Positions 11,481-23,400 of a stretch of DNA of 64,000 nucleotides are shown piece by piece. The stretch's first letter is position 1. Each line of letters starts with the position of its first letter. Source of the stretch: Omphiscola glabra (lineage: Eukaryota; Mollusca; Gastropoda; Lymnaeidae); assembly GCA_964017045.1 (NCBI GenBank), contig OZ024809.1, positions 13,460,307-13,524,306 of the forward strand. Direction: 5' to 3'. A model generated the notes under the pieces. That model had not been told where the DNA came from. It saw only the letters and a program-made list of their open reading frames with translations, and did not search any database. A program made the translations under genes and the position numbers.

Positions 11481-12624
11481 GGCCATACCACTCAAGTTTG
11501 CTTTTTTTTTGGGTATATTTTCTACAAATATCTCTAGCCGGGATGAATTTGTTTAAAATTTGTTTACGTTGATCACATTTACTTTATTGGGCTAAACGCA
11601 GATTAACACACGACTCCATGCCGGAAACAACACATTGCCTTCACTTCGCTGTAAGATGGACATCATTTGTATTTCGGCCCCAAATGACACGCCATCCAGT
11701 TAAAAAGAAACTCGAATTAAAATTGTAACAAAATATAATTTACTAGATATAGCCCGCCAAACATTTGCGGCAGCAAGGCGTGAACTTCCCATCTACTAAA
11801 GTTACTTGACAAAACATGAACTCAAGTAACGCACATTTAAGAATCCCAATTTTCGCTACACTCCTCCCCCCCCCCCCCCCCCCATGATACGTCACTGCAC
11901 ACTTTTTATTCACGCCCATGTACTATATTAAATTTTCTGATGTCCCAAACACTTTTAAGCCGAATAATTTTTTACACCGTACTTAAATTGAGACGATTTC
12001 ATTTTCCGAAAAGACAATACTACGCACCAAATGCAGTTTTGCGTTATTTAAAAAAAAACATTTGACGTAGTTATCGGGAATTATATTTTACGTGCAATTG
12101 AACTAATTTTTGAACCATACTTTCTTTCCAACATATAGAATTATTTGTATTATAATCTCAATACCAAATACGTTGAATAGGAAGCGGCCAGCTTGTTTGT
12201 TAGGAAGCAGCCAGAAATGGAGGCAGTCCACGAGTCACACCAGAAGCGTACTATTTAAATAGGAGATTTTTAAAGCACCATTTTTGCCACGAGATTTGGC
12301 TTTCCCAGTTAGTCAATGCGCCAAAGTCTACTGCGACGTTCATTATATTTCCAATGTTTCACCAGCCAACATGCTAACATGACCTATCGTATGTCTTTTC
12401 AAGGTATTGATTCAAGATTTTCAAAAAGGCTTCATGTTTTCGAACGGTTATTAGGGAAAGTGGTAAATCCGTTCCGTTCTTGTAACGGCGCTGTTGGCGC
12501 TACCAGCTACATACCCGTATGGAGATCGTCGTTGTGCAAATAGCAACTGTTTGGAAAATGCGAACTAAGCGGGACTCATACATTGCGGTCAACTACTTGC
12601 GTTGAAAATTCAATGTGATTTATT
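11481..12624. other. No gene seen
   Basis: AT-rich unique sequence with a poly-C tract near 11867-11883. The frame at 12316-12543 has no recognisable domain. Confidence 0.4.
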
Positions 12625-12842
12625 TTGAAAATGTGCATACAATCCTAAGGTGCATACAATCCTTAGGTACATACAATCCTAAGGTGCATTTCTAAGGTGC
12701 ATACAATTCTAGGTGCATAAAATTCTAAGGTGCATACAATTCTAAGGTGCATACAATTCTAAGGTGCATACAATCCTTAGTTGCATACAATCCTATGGTG
12801 CATACAATCCTAAGGTGCATACAATCCTAAGATGCATACCAT
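12625..12842. repeat. 17-bp minisatellite
   Basis: The unit AAGGTGCATACAATCCT has one-base variants, about 12 copies. Confidence 0.92.
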
Positions 12843-12904
12843 TTTAATCAAATGTTCACGTTGTTCAGCGGACCTTTATCTTAAAAACCAAAATTCCAAC
12901 CGAC

Positions 12905-12998
12905 AAACCTGACTCTCAGGAGACAAACGCGCCTCTCAGGAGACAAACACGCCTCTCAGGAGACAAACACGCCTTTCAGGAGACAAACACGCCTCTCG
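12905..12998. repeat. 20-bp minisatellite, 4-5 copies
   Basis: The unit is CTCAGGAGACAAACACGCCT. Confidence 0.9.
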
Positions 12999-14305
12999 GG
13001 ATAAGTATATCATCCGTCATACCTTCCTTTACAAACTCCCTCTCAGAGGTAGTTATGTCATCTGTCATATTGCCCTTGTTCAAAATGTAGTTATCATCTC
13101 TCCGGACTCCATTTGTCTGTGGGGCGGGGGGCGAAATGTGGGGCAGAGGAGGGACGTGGGGCAGTGGGAGGGGAGGCTGTGATATTGTAAAAAAAAGGGA
13201 ATCTGTAACGGAGATATTACGCATTAGCATATATTTTCCAGACAAAACAGTTACATTTTAGTTGCATACACTTCCCCACCTAAACACTCACACTCACACA
13301 CATTCACACGCACACACGCCATCACACTCACACGCACCCACTCACACGCCTTTATCTTTTATTTTAATTTTTTGGCTAGTTAAAATATATAGCAAATTTT
13401 AGACTCGACCTTGGTTTACTGGCTACTGACAACATAGCATAGTTCAGACTTTTAAGTCATTAGCTGTTTGTGAGTCAAGCTGATTATCGGTCATGCTGTT
13501 TATACTTGCTGTTTATACTTGCTGTTTATACATTTCCATCGATGTCATGTCTAGACTTGTGCCTGTTCTTTTGTCATTTCCCCCCACCCCTCCGGAATGT
13601 CTTTAGCTGTTTGCGCTGTTACCTTGCTGTTTCCCTTGATGGGGACACTATACACTTCTGTTATGTTGCACATGATGTCGCCTGCACTGTCTGCATGCCA
13701 TTTATTCTTCTTTTGCTGTGCTGGTTTTGCTCTCTATTAAATATCTCACCAGGCCTGCGTGAAGCTTGCACAGCCATGAATGGCAAAGTCAATAGTACTG
13801 TCTTTCCGCCCTCATGGCATATGTTCACGAATTTTTTTTTTTCTGATTAAAACAGGAAAACATAAAATAAAACGTATCTATAAATCAGTCAAATTAAAGA
13901 GCACGTCAACAAATGTAACAGCTTTGTTTTTATGTGTAACTAACATAATTTACTGAAATGTTAAGAAATGAAAGATCAGTTCTTTTAAACTGCCTACTTA
14001 TCGAAAACTGCTGCAAAGTATTTTGTTAAAATATGTGAATTCATCTACGCTAAAGCATCCACTCTGTATTTCTATGCAATTTTCTGGTTGTTGAACTTCC
14101 TTAAGCCCCGCAGCGAATTTTTTTTTAGTTTGGCGAAGGAATAGCTTTCAAATGGTCCAGCAATTCTATTGGGCTAACTGATATTGCATATCCTTATTGT
14201 TTTTAAGTACTTGCATTTGCATATCACATCTTTCCATGTCTAGCTTTTGAGGATATTCATTTTTATATATGCGTTAACATGAATCATGTTGCTCATTACT
14301 GACAG
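12999..14305. other. No gene seen; flank or intron upstream of the SH2 exon
   Basis: Unique sequence with a CACACT-rich microsatellite at about 13270-13350 and repeated TTGCTGTTTATAC near 13500. It would be intronic if the 9691 exon is real. The acceptor CATTACTGACAG closes it at 14305. Confidence 0.5.
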
Positions 14306-14485
14306 CTCTAACGGGCGAGGTCAAGGCCAAGGCCGTAGCCTCCACACCAGAATGTCGGGAGTGTTTTTCCATCGGGGAATCTCACGACTCCGCTCAGAAG
14401 AACTTCTCCTGCAAGAAGGCGGTGACGGGAGCTTTCTTGTCCGTGACAGCGAATCAGTGGTGGGAGCCTACGTGCTGTGTCTGTT
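14306..14485 (+). CDS. SHIP exon 1 (as modelled): SH2 domain, first half
   Basis: An AG acceptor ends at 14305 and the GTAAGT donor starts at 14486, leaving phase 2 (TT). From the ATG at 14352 it encodes residues 1-44, including HRGISR, EELL and FLVRDSES; Arg31 is the expected phosphotyrosine-binding arginine. Bases 14306-14351 are in frame and open, so they are either 5' UTR or coding if an upstream exon supplies the start. The first intron opens with tandem copies of this exon's own 3' end. Confidence 0.9.
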
Positions 14486-17400
14486 GTAAGTAGTGGGAGC
14501 CTACGTGCTGAGTCTGTTGTAAGCAGTGGGAGCCTACGTGCTGTGTCTGTTGTAAGTAGTGGGAGCCTACGTGCTGAGTCTGTTGTAAGCAGTGGGAGCC
14601 TACGTGCTGTGTCTGTTGTAAGTAGTGGGAGCCTACGTGCTGTGTCTGTTGTAAGTAGTGGGAGCCTACGTGCTGTGTCTGTTGTAAGTAGTGGGAGCCT
14701 ACGTGCTGTGTCTGTTGTAAGTTGTAGTGAGTGGTGGGGGCCTATGTGCTGTGTCTGTTGTAAGTTGTAGTGAGTGGTGGGGGCCTACGTGCTGTGTCTG
14801 TTGTAAGTTGTAGTGAGTGGTGGGGGCCTACGTGCTGTGTCTGTTGTAAGTTGTAGTGAGTGGTGGGGTCGGGGGTCTACGTGCCGTCTGTTGTAAGTTG
14901 TAGTCAGTGGTGTGTGTGTGGGGGGCGGGTCTGCATGGTGTGTCTGTAAGCTGTAATCAGTGTTGTGTGTTTGTGGGGAGGGGGTCTATGTGGGGTGTCT
15001 TTTGTAAGCTGTAATCAGTGGTAGGGGTCTACATGCTGTGTCTGTTGTAAGCTGTAATCAGTGGTGGAGGTCTTCTTGCTGTGTCTGTTGTAAGCTGTAA
15101 TCAGTGGTGGAGGTCTTCTTGCTGTGTCTGTTGTAAGCTGTAATCAGTTGTGGAGGTCTACTTGCTGTGTCTGTTGTAAGCTGTAATTAGTGGTGGAGGT
15201 CTACTTGCTGTGTCTGTTGTAAGCTGTAATCAGTGGTGGAGGTCTACTTGCTGTGTCTGTTGTAAGCTGTAATCAGTGGTGGAGGTCTACTTGCTGTGTC
15301 TGTTGTAAGCTGTAATCAGTGGTGGAGGTCTACTTGCTGTGTCTGTTGTAAGCTGTAATCAGTGGTGGAGGTCTACTTGCTGTGTATGTTCTGAGCTGTG
15401 AATTTATTTATTTGACAGATTTCAGAACAGAGTTCACCAATATAGAATTTTACCTGACAAGGATGGCAGAATCTCAGTACAGGTAAAACATAGTCGTTAG
15501 GTTTGTTGTAGTCAACAAACTAAGACACAGTCAAGTAAGTGTGTCTTTATTTATACGAAATAGTGGTAAATCAGTGATTCTTAAACATATTAATCAAACA
15601 TTTTACTGCTCCACTCACATGGCACTACATGGTGCTTTATGCTTCTCAAAACCTCTGACAACATCGTTCCTTTGCTGACACTGACATAAGTCTGGAAAAG
15701 CTCCATTTTCCCCATTCTTTAAAATGAACTGTCTTTGAAGTGAGTCTGACACCTTGAATTAACTGGTGCCATCTTTGCCCTTTGGCTGAATTTTTATTTG
15801 ACCACTCGGACCCTGGCTAAGAAGGTAGATCACCGGGAAAGAAAGTTATAGTCGTATCTACTTGTGGTGTTGTTTGTCTCCCCTTGGCCTGTCTTGTTGA
15901 CCATGGGCAAATAATTGCCTTTATTTTTTGATTGACCTCCCTTTAGTCTGAGGGTGACATGCAGCCTCCCAGCTACAATGATCTGCCCAGTCTGATTACA
16001 TCTTACATCAGCAAGGGAGAGAAGAATGGACTCGTCTGCGCCCTCAAGAAGCCCATTTCCCCAGAGGGAGCTGAGGTGCCGGAGGGTGATTCAGGTAACT
16101 ATTGTGAGATTTCTGTAAGCCGGTTCTGGAGGAGGGCTCTTGGGAGAAGTTTAGGGGAAGGGCCTGGAAGTTTTGTCTAGGGAAGGAGGGATTTGAGAAA
16201 AGGTGCCAGGGATTTTGACTTTGGATACAGTGTTGAGGAAGGGGTCTGAGTGAGTGATATGAACAAGGGATCTGAGGGATTTGGGAGTTCCCTTTTCACT
16301 CATGACATGACAATGTTCACAGGTATTGTTCATTCATGCCATGACAGTTTTCACAGGTATTGTTCATTCATGAAATGACAGTTGGCACAGGTATTGTTCA
16401 CGCATGACATGACAGCTGGCACAGGTATCGTTCACTCATGACATGACAGCTGGCACAGGTATCGTTCACTCATGACATGACAGCGTGCACAGGTATTGTT
16501 CACTCATGACATGACAGTTGGCACAGGTATTGTTCACTCATGACGTGACAGCTGGCACAGGTATCGCTCATTCATGCCATGACAGTTTTCACAGGTATTG
16601 TTCATTCATGACATGACAGTTGGCACAGGTATTGTTCACGCATGACATGACAGTTGGCACAGGTATTGTTCACTCATGACATGACAGCTGGCACAGGTAT
16701 CGTTCACTCATGACATGACAGCGGGCACAGGTATTGTTCACTCATGACGTGACAGCGGGCACAGGTATTGTTCACTCATTACATGACAGCTGGCACAGGT
16801 ATTGTTCACTCATGACATGACAGTTGGCACAGGCATTGTTCACTCTTTGACTTGTATTTTTGTAGACCTCTTAGCAGTGCAAGCTATCAAAGTCACTGAA
16901 CAGTTGCTGCATCTAGGTTATCCCAGGCTTTGCGTGTCAAAGTCTAACAAGTGCACTGCAAAATTGTAATTTGTTTTAATTGAAATATTTTTTTACTTTA
17001 CCACTGTGCCATGGTGCATAGTTAAGGAACCCCTCGTTTAGATTATTTAGTGGACTTTGTCAGTGAGATCTGTGTTGGGACTAATAGCTATATATATTTT
17101 TTTTATTTGTAGAATCCGCTTACATATCCGTCAGCTTTCTAAGACGGACTTGGAACTAAGCAATGGTTAAAAACCCAGAGTATAGAGAACCTCTTCTGAG
17201 ATGAAGTCTGCGGATGTTTTTTCTCCAATCATTTAATCTATCTAAATTGTTATTTTTTCGAGAGTTTCTCTTAGCAAAGGAGATCACACAAACTTGTTTA
17301 TTAAGAAAGTTAAATTTATTGATTCAGTTTCTAGAAATGTTAGTGTTTACAACGTGCCGTTAAAGGTCGGCTCCCCTCTTCAGAGACTTGAACAAAATAA

Positions 17401-20400
17401 TAAACATCAAACAAGTCCCCCCTCCCTGGCCATTGTTTCAAAACTGTACCGCTATGATCCTACCTTGTACCGCTATGATCCTCCCTTGTACCGCTATGTT
17501 CCTCCCTTGTACCGCTATGATCCTCCCTTGTACCGCTATGTTCCTCCCTTGTACCGCTATGATCCTTCCTTGTACCGCTATGATCCTCCCTTGTACCGCT
17601 ATGATCCTCCCTTGTAACGCTATGATCCTCCCAACATACCACTATGATCCTCCCAACATACCACTATGACCCTCCCAACATACCACTATGATCCTCCCAA
17701 CATACCACTATGATCCTTCCAACATACCGCTATGATCCTCCCAACATACCACTATGATTCTCCCAACATACCACTATGATCCTCCCAACATACCACTATG
17801 ATCCTCCCTTGTACTGCTATGATCCTCCCTTGTACCGCTATGATCCTCCCAACATACCACTATGATCCTCCCAACATACCGCTATGATCCTCCCAACATA
17901 CCACTATGATCCTACCAATATACCACTATGATCCTCCCAACATACCGCTATGATCCTCCCAACATACCACTATGATCCTCCCAACATACCGCTATGATCC
18001 TCCCAACATACCACTATGATCCTCCCAACATACCACTATGATCCTCCCAACATACCACTATGATCCTCCCAACATACCACTATGATCCTCCCAACATACC
18101 ACTATGATCCTCCCAACATACCGCTATGATCCTCCCAACATACCACTATGATCCTCCCAACATACCACTATGATCCTCCCAACATACCACTATGATCCTC
18201 CCAACATACCGCTATGATCCTCCCAACATACCGCTATGATCCTCCCAACATACCGCTATGATCCTCCCTCCTACTGCTTTGATCGTCCCTAACATAACAC
18301 TAATGCAAAGGTTAATATTAAAATTCTATATCAGGATAAACATGAATTCAATTTTAACTGTTTATTTTCCTGTCAAAAAGTACAACTGTTTATTTTCCTG
18401 CCAAAAAGTACAACTGTTTATTTCATTCACCAAAGGGTGAACCAGGTACTGTGACAAGATAGTAGCCCTGCTGCACCCCCTTTATTTTGTGACAACTCAT
18501 GCTTTGAACTGTGTTGTGACAACTCATGCTTTGAACTGTGTTGTGACGACTCATGCTTTGAACTGTGTTGTGAGGACTCATGCTTTGAACTATGTTGTGA
18601 CAACTCATGCTTTGAACTGTGTTGTGACAACTCATGCTTTGAACTGTGTTGTGACAACTCATGCTTTGAAATATGTTGTGACAACTCATGCTTTGAACTG
18701 TGTTGTGATGACTCATGCTTTGAACTGTGTTGTGACAACTCATGTTTTGAACTGTGTTGTGACAACTCATGCTTTGTACTGTGTTGTGACAACTCATGCT
18801 TTGAACTGTGTTGTGACGACTCATGCTTTGAACTGGGTTGTTGCAACTAACCTCTGCTTTTTTTTTCTTTCCTTCCCAGAGGATGATGACTTCGATGATC
18901 CCAAACACACGCCAGATTCTGATGAGAGAAACGCATCAAAACCTTTCAAGTTTGGCTTTCTCAGCAACTTTTCTAGGCTGGATCTCTCAAGGTGACTTTC
19001 ACTTTGACCTTTCAATTCGACCTTTCACCGCGACATTTCACCTTGACATTTCAATTCGACCTTTCACCTTGACCTTTCACTTTGACCTTTCAATTTGACC
19101 TTTCACCTCGACATTTCACCTCGACATTTCACCTTGACATTTCATTTTGACGTTTAATTTGACCTTTCACTTTGACCTTTGCCTTTGGTAAAGACCCTCT
19201 CATTTCTTTTGAAATTATCTCTAGTAAAAGCAGCTGGGGGAAAAAAAAAGAAAGATCAGATGTCCGTTTCGCCAGTCTGTGATAGCGTAACCATTGCTAG
19301 ACTTGAAAAGGAACACCCCCCCCCCCACATCCCCGCACCCCCTACTTTCCCTAATCCTTATGTCGTATGTGTGCACTCTATTATTATAGACATCAAGCTG
19401 TTCCTTCTTTTTCTTTACTTGCTTTGTCAGACATCTTGTAAAACTTTATACTATATGTAACAGGTCAAATTATTTTATCTTGGATAACATATTGTTTTAG
19501 TAAATTAATATGTACCGGAAGTAAAGAGGAATGTCAGGGGCAGAAGAGAGAGAACTGTTAGGTATTCAACAGTATGGAGATTTGTGTTTTGCTCTTCCAG
19601 AATTTCATTCTGTGCCATCTTGTGTAATTGAGTAATATTGTAGTAGTAGCTTGTGTGAGGTATTAAGACAAAGTATTATCTGTCTCCACTATCGGAGACT
19701 TTATTATCATTGTGACTTGTATAAAAATAGATAAATAAATATTAAAATCAAGATGTGCTTATATCGTATTTGTGAAGATCGTGTATGTGCCAGTAAAGTG
19801 AATGATTAAATAACACCAATACAATCAACATGGCCCAGGTGAATGTAACCATGTTGTTACACTATATTACACAGGGAAAACTTTAACAAAAAAAATATAT
19901 ATGTCATGTAGTTTTTTTTTTTTCATATTACCTGTCTTTACCGTTCTTCTTTAATATTTGTATTTGTTATCATGGTTTGTTGACCTGTCTTGTTTCAGCT
20001 GTGATGGTGAATTTGTTGATGCCATGAAGGCTTACGTTGACGAAGGGCTTGAGAAGGACGCCAAGAACTTCGGGGCAGAAGGAGGAAGGTACCCCATGCC
20101 AGAGTTCCAGAAGCTTTTAGCCACGGCAGGGAAGGGCTTGCAGAGGTCAGTTGCCATGATTTTTGCAGACACACCTGTTCTGCGGTTGGAGTCGGTTTGA
20201 TTGGGTTATAGCTGGGAATAGCTGATAGACACTTCACATCAATTGGGTTGTGTGGAAAGTTTATGTTCATGATGGTTGGGCTTTTCATCATTCATACATT
20301 TGCACATCATATCACTAATACCCTTGATATTTTATCAATGATACAAGGGCATATCATATCATTATCATACAGTTGTATCCCATGAAAGGTTTTCATTGCG

Positions 20401-23400
20401 TCACTCCTTCATTGTATGTTACATCACTCTTTACCTTTTGAATCACCTATACTGATGTATGTTGTATCACCCATATCTCATTGTATCTTGTATTACCCAT
20501 ACTGTTTTATGTTGTATCACTCACATTGTTGTACATTGTATCACAAACACTGTTGTACATTGTATCACCCATTCAGTTGTACATTGTATCACCCATACGT
20601 TGATCACCCATGCCGTTGTATGTTCTCTTGAGATTTGTTTAATCTAACACAGAGAGCTGGATGTTTTATGTTGTATGTTCTCATGAGATTTGTTTCATCT
20701 AAACAGGGAGAGATGGATGTTATATGATGTATATTATCATGAGATTTGTTTCATCTGAACACAGAGAGATGGATGTTGTATGTTCTCATGAGATTTGTTT
20801 CATCTAAACACAGAGAGATAGATGTTGTATGTTGTATATTCTCATGAGATTTGTTTCATCTGAACACAGAGAGATGTATGTTGTATGTTCGCATTTGCTG
20901 GCCCAATTATTTGGAACACCCTTCCTGACGCTCTCAGACACAGCCAGACGCTGGAGTCCTTCAAGACAAATTTAAAAACTCATCTATTTCGCAAACACCT
21001 TATGGGGTGAAGTTGTCTACCATCTTTTCCAGCTAGTTATTAACTCCCAGCTTTGTTTTTGTACAGCGCTTCGAGCCTTTGGGGATGAAGCGTGATTTTT
21101 CAAATGAACTTTATTATTATTATTATTATTATGTTCTCATTAGATTTGTTTCATCTAAACACAGAGAGATGGATGTTTTCCTGCTGAAGCTGTCCATGTG
21201 TCATGACATGTTGTGTCAGGAAGAAGATGACAGGAGGAGGACTGTCACCTCCAACCCCATGGACAGAGTGAGTACATAGACAGACATACACAAGTGTACT
21301 GAGCACATTGGACAGATAGTGTACTGAGTACATGGAAGGACATAGAACAGTGTAGTGAGTACATAGACAGACATACACAAGTGTACTGAGCACATTGGAC
21401 AGACAGTGTACTGAGCACATTGAAGAGACAGTGTACTGAGCACATTGGACAGACAGTGTACTGAGCACATTGGACAGACAGTGTACTGAGCACATTGGAC
21501 GGACAGTGTACTGAGCACATTGGACAGACAGTGTACTGAGCACATTGGACAGACATACACAAGTGTACTGAACACAGTGCTCTGAGTACATGTTTAGTCA
21601 TAGAACAATGTACTGAGTACATGTACATACTTACATCAGTGCACTGAGTATGTGGACATACATATAGCAGTGTAGTGAGTACATTGACATACATAGGCCA
21701 GGGTACTGAGTGCATAGACAGAAAACACAGTTTACTGAGTAGATAGACATATATACACCATTGCACTGAATACATTAACACACTAACACCAATATACATT
21801 GTACTTAAACATACTTACCCAAAGCACTGAAGACATAGATGTGCATACATCACTGTACTGAGTACATTAACAAAAATACACTAGTTTATAAAAAACATAC
21901 AAATTCATACATCAATTTACACTGAAAAACAAAAATCACTGACTACCAGTTAGCTAACATAGGATTAGCAAGCCCACCAGTTAGCTAACCTAGGATTTGT
22001 GAGCCCACCAGTTAGCTAACCTAGGATTTGTGAGCCCACCAGGTAGCTAACCTAGGATTAGCGAGCCCACCAGGTAGCTAACCTAGGATTTGTGAGCCCA
22101 CCAGGTAGCTAACCTAGGATTAGCGAGCCCACCAGTTAGCTAACCTAGGATTTGTGAGCCCACCAGGTAGCTAACCTAGGATTTGTGAGCCCACCAGGTA
22201 GCTAATCTAGGATTCGCGAGCCCACCAGATAGCTAACCTAGGATTAGCAATCCCACCAGTTAGCTAACCTAGGATTAGCAAGCCCACCAGTTAGCTAACC
22301 TAGGATTAGCAAGCCCACCAGTTAGCTAACCTAGGATTTGTGAGCCCACCAGTTAGCTAACCTAGGATTCGCGAGCCCACCAGATAGCTAACCTAGGATT
22401 AGCAATCCCACCAGTTAGCTAACCTAGGATTAGCAAGCCCACCAGTTAGCTAACCTAGGATTAGCAAGCCCACCAGTTAGCTAACCTAGGATTAGCAAGC
22501 CCACCAGTTGGCTAACCTAGGATTAGCAAGCCCACCAGTTGGCTAACCTAGGATTAGCAAGCCCACCAGTTGGCTAACCTAGGATTAGCAAGCCCACCAG
22601 TTGGCTAACCTAGGATTAGCAAGCCCACCAGTTGGCTAACCTAGGATTAGCAAGCCCACCAGTTAGCTAACCTAGGATTAGCAAGCCCACCAGTTGGCTA
22701 ACCTAGGATTAGCAAGCCCACCAGTTGGCTAACCTAGGATTTGTGAGCCCACCAGTTGGCTAACCTAGGATTAGCAAGCCCACCAGTTGGCTAACCTAGG
22801 ATTAGCAAGCCCACCAGTTGGCTAACCTAGGATTAGCAAGCCCACCAGTTAGGTTATTTAATGCATTTATATCTGTTAATAAGATGTATATTTCCTTTGC
22901 ATATGATAGTCAGATCTAGGATGCTCCACATGATCATTTGTGTTTATTTTCCGCACAGCTTGGTTCGTACATTGACTACCTGGCATCCAAACTTGAGACT
23001 TGCCGGGCACAGGTGACGGCACTTGAGAAAAAGGTGAGGATTTTGAAATTTTGTTGAATAATTATGTGTATCAAGAAATAATGGTTTATCAACTTTCTGT
23101 TGTCTGCCCTCTTGTTACTTCTCACTGGCGTACACATTTTTGAAAATAAGTACAAACAAAATTATATTTTGAATTAGGAGCAACCGGTGTTTAACAAAGG
23201 TTCTTTAATTGTTCCAGCTAGAAACTATTCATGTCAAGCTAAAGTCTTTCCTGGCAAATAAAAGAAAACAACAAAACACCACAAACTTTAAGCACATCCG
23301 TAATGTTCAGAGGTCTAATAGAGTTTAAAAAAAAAAACTATTAAAAAAATTAAATCTTATAAGATGGGAAGATGTTTCTGACAAGGAAGTTAAAAAAAAC

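Noticed and set aside
12316..12543. 75-codon + strand frame as a small gene
   Set aside because: No recognisable motif, promoter or splice context; length is within chance expectation.
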